The position numbers were made by a program, and so were the translations under genes. A stretch of 64,000 nucleotides of DNA from Homarus americanus. Taxonomy: Eukaryota > Arthropoda > Malacostraca > Decapoda > Nephropidae. Below, piece after piece: positions 20,570 to 31,125 of the stretch. The notes under the pieces are model-generated. The model was not told where the DNA came from, made no database searches, and saw nothing but the letters and a program-made list of their open reading frames with translations. The number at the start of each line of letters is the position of its first letter. Within the stretch, counting starts at the first letter, position 1. Location: NCBI RefSeq assembly GCF_018991925.1, contig NW_024753828.1, positions 2,094,014-2,158,013 of the forward strand, read 5' to 3'.

Positions 20570-21479
20570 ATGCATATGATATGTGATTACTGCAGGGGGA
20601 CGTCGGATATGGAGGATACAGGTCTGACCCTTACAGCGTTTAGGATGTTGCAAACTGCCGTAAAGCATGAAGGCTGTTGCTGGTATTGCCCTGACTGTGT
20701 AGTCAAGGTTAATGAGGCGATTGCAAGCCATAGGGTAACGAGTTTCCTAGGGACGAAAATAGATGAAGCTGGAATCTTGCTGGTTGCCAAACTAGAGCAA
20801 GTTGCTAAGACTGAGGAAGTAGCCAACAGAATGGAGGTGGTTGCTAAGAGGAGTTATGCTGACGTATTAGCAGGGCCTCGGGAGAGGGCTGAGAATAATG
20901 CAGGATCAGAACAGGTTCTACAGCAGCTAAAGACTCTAAAGACGTGTGTCGAAGAAATGAAAATTAACGGACCTACAGTACTGTTAGGGGAGAGGAGGAA
21001 CAACGGGAACGTCTCCAGCACAAGAACAATGAAATAGTTTTTGGAGTCCCTGAGAGCCAGGGGTTCTAAAGATGCCATCAACCCCTCTGGATATCAGGAG
21101 GCTGGGACAAAAGTAAGGGTACAAGCCTCGTCCCCTCAGGATCACACTAGTGAGTGAGGAGGAGAAATGGGAGGATAATCAGCAGGCAAGAAACTTAGCA
21201 AGGAGCGAGGCATTTCGGAGTGTATTCATTCACCCAGATCGCACGGTAATGCAGAGGGAACAGCACAGGAAGCTCCTGCAGGGCTTGAAGCAGAAGAAGG
21301 AGGAGTCGGGGAGGAGCGGGGACGGGTGTACATGGGTTGTGTTCAGGGATAAAGTGGTGGAAGCAAGTGTGCCGACACAGGTCCGGGGGACAGCAGCACA
21401 CCCTCCACCCGCTCTACCTCCCGCCCGGGAGGTGGCACTAGCCCCGCCTATCAGCCGGGAGGAGGCGAGCGTCTTGTAA
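20570..21479 (+). pseudogene. LINE ORF1 (PHD finger, coiled coil, RRM remnant), copy 2
   Basis: Starts MHMICDYCRGTSDMED after CAACAACAACAACC. The PHD-like CDYC and CCWYCPDC pairs are kept, followed by a coiled coil (about residues 55-130) ending at RTMK, stop, at 21037. The RRM portion then survives in another frame (21150-21479) as SEEEKWEDNQQARNLARSEAF, VFIHPDRTVMQREQH and a proline-rich end. At least one frameshift and a missing FGVPES strand relative to copy 1. Confidence 0.75.
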
Positions 21480-21489
21480 ACAATGCCAT

Positions 21490-24370
21490 TTCTAACCACA
21501 CCCTGCAAATTACAGTGTACTTAGCAAATGCTGCAGCTTCTGAGAATGGGGGGGTTACTACTAATAGCAGAGACGTCACCGAGAACAAATTCGGGCTTGA
21601 ATGTCATGTACACTAATACTGACACCTTCCTTGATAAGAGAGAGGAGTTTGAAACACTACTGAAGGTACACCAACCAGATATTGTAGGAATAATCGAACT
21701 GTTGTACAAGAACAGGAGACTCGACCCAGAGGAATGTAAGTTCAGTATTGCTAGATGTGACTCATTTATGAACCTTTCTCAAGAAACTTGCAAGAGGGGT
21801 GTGGTTATCTATGCTAGGCAAGACCTTGGAGTCAGCCAGGCGAGGGTACAGGGAGAGGATGTTTTTGAGTAGTCCAAGTGGTGTAAATTTGTCGGGTGTA
21901 TCTACAGATCCCCAAACTGTAGCCCACTAAATCAAAGGAACTTAAGAGCCTTAATAGACAATGCGGCGATGCTCATCCCTAGCCACCTCCTTATCATGGG
22001 GGTTTAACTTTGGCGACATCGACTGGAGAAACGAGATCACCCCAAGTGACTTGAATAACCCTGCTACTCTTTTTGTAGAAACTCTGAGAGATAATTTTCT
22101 GTTCCAAAATGTTAGAGACCCGACACATTCCAGAGGGGAGCAAGCACCCAAGCCACTAGACCTCATCATAACAAACGAGGAGGGTATGGTGGCCAAACTG
22201 GAACACCTTGCCCCAGTTGGCATCAGTCACCATATAGTGCTGTCATTCAGATTTAACTGTTACCTAGTTCAAGATAAGGCCAGGCCAAGGTGCAAATATT
22301 ACAGAGGAAATTACAACGGGATGAGGGAAGAGATGAGGGGTATCCATTGGCCTGACTCATTAAGGCACAAGAACGCAGACACTACGCTGAATATCATAAA
22401 AAGTAAAGTGATCCATTTGATCGATAAATACATACCCAAGACCAAATCCAGTGCCTCTAGGAATACGAGGGGAACCCGAAACATGAACCATGCGGCGGTC
22501 GACAAAGTTAAGAAGAAAACCCAGAAATTCAAGACGTGGGTTGGGTCAAATTATAAGCTGGACAGGAGGATGTATGCAAGAGCCAGAAACCAAGCAAAGA
22601 TAGAATGTAGAAGGGCTGAAAAGGAGTTCCAGAGGCTGGTTGCAAGCGAGGTCAAGTCAAACCCAAAGGCGTTTTACCGCTATGCAAAGTCGAAATTAAA
22701 AACGCGAGTAGGAGTATCAGACCTAAGGCTTGAAGATGGTAGTTACGCAGATTCTGACCAGGATAAAGCTGAGGCATTGAACAACTTCTTTTCCTCGGTG
22801 TTCACAAGAGAGGATGCCATTAACCTTCCTGCGTTTGAGGACAGACGGTTCGACACAGCACTGACCCACATTGTGTTCACAGAAGAGGGTATTAGAAATA
22901 AATTGTCAAAGCTAAAGGTCCATAAGAGTCCCGGCCCTGACATGGTGTATCCTAGAGTGCTAAAAGAGTTGAGCAACGAGCTTGCCGAGCCCCTGAAGAT
23001 CCTGCTTTGTAAATGCCTGGATGAACGAAAGGTCCCCAGTGAATGGAAAGTGGTTTATGTGAGTCCTATCTTCAAGAAGGGCGATCGTCACTCCACGAAC
23101 AACTATAGACCGGTGAGCCTGACCAGCATAATATGTAAAGTACTTGAGAGTATTATCAGAGATGCAGCGATGGAACATCTACTGCGAAACAACCTTGTAA
23201 AGGATTGCCAACACGGTTTTATGCCGGGGCGCTCCTGCTTAACACAGTTGCTCAAGGTATTGGATATTTGGACCCATATTCTGGAATGGGGTGGTAATAT
23301 CGACAATATTTACCTAGATTTTGCAGAAGGCTTTCGACAGTGTACCCCACGAAAGGCTGAAAATCAAACTGGAAGGGTAGGGAATTTGGGGAAATGTCCT
23401 AGCGTGGATAGAAGACTTTCTATATGATCGCAAGCAGTGTGTGGTGACTAATGGCACGAAATCATCATCCGTACCTGTCACAAGCGGGGTACCACAGGGC
23501 AGTGTATTGGGCCCACTGTTGTTTGTTTGTTTCATAAATGACATGCCTGACGTTGTACACTCCTCCATACAAATGTTTGCCGATGAAGCCAAGTTATTTC
23601 GGGAAATCAAGAACCAAGCGGACTGTGAAGAGCTGCAGAAGGACCTCTGTGGGCTCCAAGAATGGTCGAAGAAATGGCTGCTGAGGTTCAATGTCACGAA
23701 GTGTAAGAGGATGCACCTGGGGCGTACCAACGGTAAGGAGGCATATCATATGTCCCAACGGGATGAAAAAACTGCACTATTTGAGACTGAATGTGAAAAG
23801 GACCTAGGTGTGTATGTTGACAATGAGCTGAAGTTCTCGGGCCATTGTGAGAAGAAGGTAAATCAGGCAAATAAATTATGGAGTCTTATAAGAAGGTCGT
23901 TCAGATATTGAGACGGTTCGTCCCTCGTAAAGATCTTCAAGGGTGAGGTGCTTCCCCATCTGGAGTACTGTCACCCCGTCTGGTCCCCGAGATACGCTAG
24001 GGACTGTCTGTTGGTTGAAAATGTTCAAAGGAGGGCCACCAGACTGGTGCCTGCACTTCGGCACCTCAGCTACCCTGAGAGATTGGAGCGCCTGAACTTG
24101 CCTAGCTTATACTACAGACGGGCAAGGGGTGACCTAATTGAGGTGTATAAGCATCTCAAGGGGCACTACTCAGTCGAGTGTCCTTACTTGGAGCTGGCGG
24201 ATGCTCGCCCCACAAGGGGTCACAGCTCAAGATTGAAGAAGCCGCAAGTCCAGAAAACTGTGAAGGTAAACTTTTTCGGAGTGAGGGTTGTGAACTCTTG
24301 GAACAATCTGCCAAAAAGTGTTGTGACGGCACCAAGTTTGAGCTCTTTCAAGATAAGACTTTACTAGCAC
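21490..24370 (+). pseudogene. LINE ORF2: APE endonuclease plus reverse transcriptase (broken)
   Basis: Endonuclease: MYTNTDTFLD, DIVGIIELLY and RRL at 21528-21872 with a stop after GEDVFE. The GDFN block is lost to a frameshift near 22010 (reads MGV, stop / WGFNFGDIDW), and the expected SDH reads SHH. RT: VYVSPIFKKGDRHSTNNYRP (motif 1), FMPGRSCLTQLL, then a frameshift near 23330 in the YLDF-AFD block, VTSGVPQGSVLGPLL, and a catalytic box FADE in place of FADD. The thumb and C-terminal region continue to 24367 after another shift near 23905. The element is therefore dead in both nuclease and polymerase. Confidence 0.85.
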
Positions 24371-24433
24371 TGGAGTGGGTTCAGGTACATTCAGGAGCTG
24401 GTACATGCCTGGTACTTGCCAACAGTGCGTAAC

Positions 24434-24577
24434 AGAGACGTGACCGATCGCCCAAGCAGCTAACGAGCCGATCTTTTGGTGAAGAGGATAAAAGAAAAGG
24501 AAAAGTAATCAGAGACGTGACCAATCACCCAAGCGGCTAACGAGCTGATCAGTGGTGAAGAGGATAAAAGAAAAAAA
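24434..24577 (+). repeat. 77-bp tandem pair in the LINE 3' UTR
   Basis: Units at 24434 and 24511 share AGAGACGTGACC, CCCAAGC, GCTAACGAGC and GAAGAGGATAAAAG. A related block (CCCAAGCAACTAACGAGCC, GAAGATGATAAAAG) occurs alone at about 47265-47312. Confidence 0.75.
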
Positions 24578-24902
24578 ATATCATTTGATATTGCCAATAG
24601 GCAAGTGATATTATACGAACAAGCCAAAATGGATATAGGAGGTAAGCTGTTACACTGGATAAGTGGTTTCCTAACCAACAGAAGGGCTGCTGTACTGTTT
24701 TAGGGTTACAAAAGTAAAGTTAAAGATATGCAACTTGGCACCTCAGGGAGGGGGGGGGGTGGAGTACTTAGTCCCGTTTTGTTCAATGTTCTTATGAATG
24801 CATTATTATTACATTCAATACCAGACAACCCCAGCAATATCACAATCAGCTATGCTGATGATATTCTTATTTTGAGAGGTTTGAATGATAGACCACATTC
24901 TT
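24578..24902 (+). mobile_element. Non-LTR reverse transcriptase fragment
   Basis: Frames read FDIANRQVILY, KLLHWISGFLTNRRAAV, MQLGT then a G-run shift, LSPVLFNVLMNALL, NITISYADDILILRGL. The palm motif YADD is intact, but the piece is only about 330 bp with a stop and a frameshift at the G run near 24750. A different clade from the CR1/L2 element it abuts. Confidence 0.75.
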
Positions 24903-25023
24903 TGTAGACTTTATTCTTACAGCGTCAGCTGGTGACTGGCAACCGGGCGCTGCCACAGACAAGCCCCACCTCAACACATGGGAAAACATATCGTAGGATG
25001 GTACTCCATTTCACAATCTTACA
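24903..25023 (-). repeat. Candidate short LTR (121 bp) of a Gypsy-like element
   Basis: On the minus strand it begins TGTAAGATTG and ends AGTCTACA (TG...CA ends), contains AATAAA, and is directly preceded by a polypurine run GGGGGGGGAGGAGAGA (25039-25024). It follows the integrase on the same strand. The partner LTR is absent. Confidence 0.55.
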
Positions 25024-25149
25024 TCTCTCCTCCCCCCCCAAGTTAAAAGGAAATGACAATCCACATTTTAACTAACAAGAGGAAAACAATGCATTCATAA
25101 AAAAAAACAATAATGCAAGAAAAACCAGTCAAACAAAGAAAAAAAAAAA

Positions 25150-25985
25150 CTCTAAACTAATTTTACACCACATGTACTATACCACGTAGTCCGCCAACCA
25201 GCCTGGGGGCCTGCGGCCTCTCCTGGGTCTGGCCACGCCCGACTGGGTTGGGGCCAGGGTTGCCAGCTGGGGCGCTGGTATGAAGGGCACTGCAGATGGG
25301 GGGCCAGGAGGCCTAGCTTGGTGCACCACCGGAGTAGTAGGCACAGGTGTGGCGCCGTTTTGCAGGTGGCGTCTGTACGGATGGACACCCTGCCACTGCC
25401 AATCAACCTGACGGCATACTGCCTGTGAGGGCGGTCTTCCACCACTATGCCTGTCCTGTCCCAGAGCTTGGTAGCTGCGTCCTGCACACGCACCTGCGTG
25501 CCCACGGCTAGAGGAGCCAGCTGGCAGGACACCTCCCCCCACGACAGAAGGATCCCGTCCTGGGTTTCGGCCAAGCGCACCTCCCCATACGAAGTGCCCG
25601 CCGCCAGTGCTGGTCCACCTTATAGTGCTGTCTGGCCACGGGAATGACGTCACGGAGCTGGCGGCCGGTGGCAAGTTGGGCGGGCGATTTGTTCACTCCC
25701 CTCAGAAGTGTGTTCAGGTACTGGAGGAGGGCCTGGGATGTCCTATCGCAGTCCAGGCTACCCCCAGGCCCAGTGTTATCCCTGAGGAGCCTCTTGGTGG
25801 CCTTGACCCCAGCCTCTGCCCTGCCATTGGACTGGGGGAAGTGGGCCGACGAGAGGCGCACCTCGACCCCCCATGACTTGAGGAAATCTGTCATCTCGAG
25901 GCTGGCAAGGTTGGTACCTCCATCTATGGAGATCTGCTCAGGTGCCCCCCCATCTCGTGAAGTAGGCCCACAGACAAGCGATGAT
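25150..25985 (-). pseudogene. Ty3/Gypsy integrase, C-terminal half
   Basis: On the minus strand: GAPEQISIDGGTNLASLEM (second catalytic Asp in the DGGT block), FLKSWGVEVRLSSAHFPQSN then GRAEAGVKATKRLL (third catalytic Glu), SPAQLATGRQLRDVIP, then after a frameshift near 25550 a chromodomain-like or GPY/F-like tail (GTQVRVQDAATKLWDRTGIV). The DDE core is incomplete on its N side at 25985, where a head-to-head plus-strand Gypsy starts. Confidence 0.85.
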
Positions 25986-26965
25986 TTTAAAGAAAGGATG
26001 TTATTTATGTGATTTTCTAGTATATCACAACAATGTCGAAGTACAGCCTACAAAATTCCCAATTGGTGGTAGTATTGTTACACAATACCAACAGAATCGG
26101 CAGGACAGGATAGATCAAATAGCGCCACATGTTAAGGTGATCGATCATCCTCAGGGTAGGACACGCCTTTTAGAGCTGCTTGTTGACTATAGAGATATAG
26201 TAGCCTTGCCAGAGGAAAAGCTAGGTCAGACAGATTTAACATCCCATCATATAGCGTTAAAGGAGGGAACAAACCCTATCTACATACCAGCTTACAGATT
26301 ACCTCATAGCCAGCGCGCTGTAGTTCAAGATATGGTGCAGAGTATGTTGGATGAGAATGTTATTAAGCATTCTAAATCCCCCTTTAATAGCCCCTTATTC
26401 CTCGTCCCCAAAAAGGATGGTGGATGGCGCCCTGTTATAGATTTCAGGCGCGTCAATGAACAAACGATCCCTGATAGGTACCCTATGCCTATCTTGAGTG
26501 ACATATTGCAATCCTTAGGTAAGGATAAAGCAGTATTCAGCAACTTAGATTTGCTTAGTGGGTATTGGCAGATACCACTCGATGAGAAATCACGAGAGGT
26601 CACGGTGTTTAGCACGCCTCTGGGCCACTTTGAGTTCCTCCTGATGCCATTTGGTCTCAGAAATGCCCCACTAACATTTCAAAGAATGATCAACACCCTG
26701 TTTGCTGGATTGATTGGTACCACAGTCTGCACTTATTTGGATGATCTAATAGTAGTCAGTAAGGATGTTGATTCCCAATTGATTAAACTGCATGAAGTTT
26801 TGGAAAAACTTTCCACAGCAGGTCTCAAAATTAAACTCTCGAAGTGTGAGTTTTTAAAATCCAGAATCCATTTCCTTGGTCATGTAGTTGACGGTGAGGG
26901 CATCCACACAGTAGATGATAAAGTCAAAGCTGTATCTCAGTTCCCACGTCCTACCTCAGTTGACC
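25986..26965 (+). pseudogene. Ty3/Gypsy reverse transcriptase
   Basis: Open for over 300 codons: LPEEKLGQTDLTSHHIAL, IPAYRLPHSQ, PFNSPLFLVPKKDGGWRPVI, DFRRVNEQTIPDRYPMP, FSNLDLLSGYWQIPLDEKS, TPLGHFEFLLMPFGLRNAP and the catalytic TYLDDLIVVS, then KLSKCEFLKSRIHFLGHVV. All RT blocks including YLDD are present. The frame is cut near 26965 just after the connection (KAVSQFPRPTS) and passes into envelope sequence, so RNase H and integrase are missing. No gag or protease precedes it. Confidence 0.88.
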
Positions 26966-28529
26966 CAACTACAATCAGCATTGGACATCCTTCATGGTCT
27001 CAGCGCAGCTTCTAATGAATCGATGATAGTTTCACAAACTATTGACCTTCTACACTTTCGTCTCCAGAACCTTCGCAAGCTTCTCGTCGATGTTGGGAAG
27101 AATTTACCAGCATCTCAAGTGGATCTTGCTAAAGAAGTGCATTCTCAGACACGACGAAAAAGGGGCCTCTTTAATTTTGTGGGTCTTATGCAAAGCACTT
27201 TGTTTGGCACGGCAACGGCCGATGATGTAGCTAAATTGGGGGACCGAATGAACATTGTCGTTCAAGCTGTATCTCAGCAGAATTGTGTTGTTTCTCAAAC
27301 CTTTCACGCGATTACTGCTTTAGAATCAAAGGTTAATGCAATAATATCTGAGTCTAACAAAGTTTTGAAGATTGTTAATAGGTTACAGAAATCAGTCCTG
27401 ACGTTAGAATGGCTCCTTTATTTCACAGAATATTTGCATGCTGCGGAAATTTCAGTTCAAAAGATTGTAACCTCTAAAAACGAACTAATTGACAGCATTG
27501 TAGATGCAGGGATAGGACGCGTGGACGCAAAGCTTGTGCCTGTGCAGACGCTTCTTTACGCTTTACAGATAGCCAAGTTGCAGTATCAATTAGCTCCGAT
27601 TTTTAATGACAATGAGGTTGAATATTATTACTCACTGTTGGAGTAGACTCTCATGCACAATGCTATCCTGATCCACATTCCTATGCGAGGGCAACATCAG
27701 TTTAATGCATGGCATTTAGAACCCTTCCCCTGGTTTGTTAACGACACACTGCATACTCTGGATAGGCTTAAAGAACTCTTCCTAATAGATGAAGATTATT
27801 CTTTAATGTCAATAGAGGATCCTAAGGTACTGTCACAGTGTAAGTCGTCTTATCTACGCCTACACGTATGTCCAGCCTACATGTTCGCGTTTATTCCTGC
27901 TGCAGAGGGAATATGTGAATTGGCAGTCATACAAACCAATGTACGCACAGCACTTGCGCAATGCAGTTATAGGCCAGTTAGTCTCAAAACTGTGTTTCAC
28001 TCTCATCTTCACAAGGCGCGGTACGTATTTGTTTTTTCCAAATCTTACTACTGTACTGTTATTTTAAAATGCCATGATGGTGTTAAGCAGCTAGTTGTGA
28101 AAGGGCATTACAAGGCTCCGGATTACTGTGAAATCACTTGTGGTACATTTTTGGACCTTGCCTGCTCATCAGCACTTTGCTTTAAATATAAAACTCAAGT
28201 CTGCTTTCATTCAACTTCCTGTCATGAATTTCACTAAAATGGATATTCAAAATGTTTCAGAGAAATCAAAAGTTCTAGCATTCTTGAAAGAGACACATTT
28301 TGCTGATTTGAGTAATAATTTGCCATTTTATCTATCACGGGAATTTGCCATACCAAGCCTTACAATTCCCTCAATTATGTTAATTTTGGCAAATATGTTT
28401 CTGTTCTGTTATTATAAGGCAGTGTCATCCAAAATGAACGATGTTCATAACATATTGACCCATAAGACACTAAAGTTTAGGCCCCCTGTAGTAGCTAATA
28501 CCCCTACAGTAGTAGAATCCCCAGCTTAG
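26966..28529 (+). pseudogene. Envelope fusion protein of an errantivirus-like Gypsy element (broken)
   Basis: Retroelement envelope of the insect errantivirus / baculovirus F type. What is visible: a furin-like RRKR at about 27153-27164, directly followed by a hydrophobic fusion-peptide-like GLFNFVGLMQSTLFGT, then a heptad-rich region; later a cysteine-bearing ectodomain (27653-28120) and near the C-terminus a single membrane helix (TIPSIMLILANMFLFCYY, about 28340-28415) with a short tail. Breaks: the N-terminal part is missing at the RT junction, an in-frame TAG lies at 27644, and a frameshift lies near 28120-28160 beside a T run. It cannot give a full-length protein as it stands. The presence of env marks an infectious-type ancestor. 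Confidence 0.8.
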
Positions 28530-29079
28530 TATCTACACATCTGTTTATAACATGGTTAGGGTTGTCGAGGATGTACTGTACTCTGTGAGCTTATTTAGGC
28601 CTCACGGAGCTCGGCTGGTAGGTGACTGAGCAATGTAATGGCCCCTATCTCATCAACAGAACATATTATATAAATGGGTTCTTACATCTGATATTATATT
28701 CAGATTTCACCACCCTGTAACTTTCCACTGTCTATGAGTAAGACATGAGTTGAACACGAGAACGGTACCTTTCCCAAGAGGGAGAAGCCCATATGTCAGC
28801 ATTTATGTAAGCGCGCACCAGAGGCAACACTCTGAAGCTCAGTCACTCACATCAACTGATATTGAACGGACGTGATCAACGTTTATATTCATAAACACAG
28901 TCCTCTTTCTCGTTCACTCATAAATAGTGGAACTTACGGTTGATCTACACTCAGGAATTATAGACATAATCCTTTTGTAATAAAACAAGGAACTTCAATT
29001 GGGTTTCGTTACTAAAACCCCAATACAGGTATCTAATATATGTGAACAACCCGGTTAATTGGGGGATTAACCGATGGGA
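28530..29079. other. Downstream of env; possible LTR remnant 28794-28950
   Basis: GAGGGAGAAG near 28780 is a weak polypurine tract. The stretch from TGTCAGCATT (about 28794) to GATCTACA (about 28950) has TG...CA ends, but there is no second LTR to confirm it. Confidence 0.3.
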
Positions 29080-29153
29080 ATTCTTGTTCTGGCAGGGTAC
29101 CGCGTAAATGTAGAAACACGTAAAACTGAAACGCGTAAAGCGGGGTATTACTG
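29080..29153 (-). mobile_element. Terminal fragment of a Tigger-like element (family H)
   Basis: Ends GCGTAAAGCGGGGTATTACTG-TA, the reverse complement of the left end of the element at 54815 (CAGTATTACCCCGCTTTACG). Confidence 0.6.
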
Positions 29154-29348
29154 TATAGGTAATCTCAATAAAAAGATTAAATCTATAAGTAAGCATGAAT
29201 ATAACACAAATTAGTGCGTGGCTGCCACTCAAGCGCCCAAACGTGAATATTCCTCGCTGAAAGTTTAAACATTTTTTACAAAAATTATACATAATGTGTT
29301 TATAAAGGCTTTTTATTTTCGAAATTCCCATGAAATAATAATTGTAAA

Positions 29349-29700
29349 TAGTAATATCTCAGTAAGCAGGAACCCCTCAAACCCGGAACTCTCTGATAGC
29401 CGGAATTTAAATTTTCTCGGAAAATCATTCCCAAAGCCGGAATTTTCCTGAAAATTTCGGCTTTGGGTACGATTTTCCAAGGAGCACATTTTCTAGATAT
29501 TCCCCCAAAAAATTTCTGGTATCTGGAAAATTTCGGGGATGAAAGCTATTTCTCCGGGTTCGAAAGATGATGCAATGCATCATTCTAGAACTTCCAAGAA
29601 CATTTTTCCGTTACCCGGAAAATTCCGGGGATGGAAGATATTTTTCCCAGTTCGAGAGATGATGTAATGCATCATTTTGGAACTTCCAAGAAAATTTTTT
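29349..29700 (+). mobile_element. Tigger-like MITE, family B (partial)
   Basis: Begins like the complete copy at 62006 (AGTAATATC...), then CCCGGAACTCTC, GATAGCCGGAAT and TTCTCGGAAAATCATTCCC. Contains two roughly 86-bp tandem units (GAGATGATG...CATCAT...AACTTCCAAGAA). The right terminus was not found. Confidence 0.6.
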
Positions 29701-31125
29701 CCCTCCTCTGTGCCCCACAGTGCTGTACTTAGCCTGAACAAGGTTACTAAATCTAGTTTTAGTGAGAGTAAGGGTAGTGCACACTTATAAAGGATATGAG
29801 TGGCCATCAGGTAAGCCACACTGCAATAGCTGAGATACCACAGGTGCAGCACAGTTTTTATTTTTATTTTTAGCCACAACAACATGCTGGGCAGTTCCTT
29901 TCACACTAGGACTGCTTGTTGAAGGGCCAGACAACCTATCACTTGCACTAGAAGGGCCAGGGACACTGGGAGAGGCCTCAGGAGGCACCACACTATTACC
30001 ACATGGTGCAATCTCGTACTTTAAGTACAAGTCACAAGTCATGAAAAAATGGTGGGAAATGTAGGACCAGGTTACGTCTTGTCGTTGAACCACAAAGGAT
30101 GACTGGCGTGGTCACTCATGTAGCTTTAGAGGCAATCTACAGAGGTGCCACATCACACCAACATTGTCAAATGTGCATCTTGCGTATCTAGCATTCATAC
30201 ACAAACATAAAATTAATTTATTGTAACTTTTGAGTTCATACACAAATTTGCACATGAAAACCCTAAAGCGATAATTTAGATCACAAACAAATTTCCATCT
30301 GTAACCCCCGAGAGTGTTAAGATGGATTTAAAAAAAAAATAAAACTTCACAATGAAACTCTTAAGTATTTTAATAAAAACTTCAGCTATAAATCATACCC
30401 ACATAATGACTTCAACAACCTATCTAGTACTGTACTGGTCTTTACATACAGCTCTGCCAGTCTAGACAATTGGTATACTGTATATGAATCCTAAATCATC
30501 ACTCAAGTAAAAATTTTAAATATTGAAAAAATTTCAAACTAATTTTTAATATTATGCAGACCTCTTATTCTGTATGTCCCACAAAGAGCTCTTACTAACT
30601 ATGTCTCTCTTTGAATTGTGAATGATTTTTTATAAAAACTGTAAAAGTCCATTTTGCTAATATAGATTACAATTACCGATAACGCTATAACCATAATGAG
30701 AAATAATGATTGTTTTGTACATCTCACTTATTAAACTTCTCAAGAAAAAAAATGGATACATAAAAGGAGTTAACAATCAACATGTTAGCAATGATTAACA
30801 ACCGTAGCTAGGATGGCTGACTGGGAAATTTGGGAAATTATTTGTTTCCTCACACCACCATGTTATGTACTGCACTGACTTACTTTTAAACCTGTTAGTG
30901 ACAATGAGTTAATTCAGTTTATCAAAATATATTATTACTAATCTACATGTAAGCAAATAGATAATTATTTCTTCTTCCTCAATTATACAGTAACTTACAC
31001 TCCAAATTAATAACATTACAATAAAACAATTGATGTCACTAGCAAATGGTACAATCTTGAATACTGTTAATCTCTTTCTTTGATTAATGAGAGCTTGCTG
31101 GAAATGTGTAACATAAAACAAGCTA
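29701..31125. other. AT-rich intergenic with one unexplained minus-strand frame
   Basis: A 102-codon minus frame at 30093-29785 includes PSVPGPSSASDRLSGPSTSS and ends HSYPL. It has no recognised domain, and I could not place splice sites. It might be a transposase or gene remnant. The rest shows nothing. Confidence 0.3.

Larger units (their letters stand above)
20300..24577 (+). mobile_element. CR1/L2-like non-LTR retrotransposon (copy 2, nearly full length)
   Basis: Order: 5' UTR (from about 20300-20440; homology to copy 1 begins near 20440), ORF1 (20570-21479), ORF2 endonuclease and RT (about 21490-24370), and a 3' UTR carrying two 77-bp tandem units (24434-24577) and ending GATAAAAGAAAAAAAAT. 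The C-terminus (YKHLKGHYSVECPYLELAD, VNFFGVRVVNSWNNLPKSVV) is typical of CR1/L2. Several frame breaks and changed catalytic residues show it is inactive. It lies in opposite orientation to the family member at 1-1545. Confidence 0.88.

Noticed and set aside
28128..28529. An independent small membrane protein gene
   Set aside because: It is the C-terminal end of the retroelement envelope reached through a frameshift.
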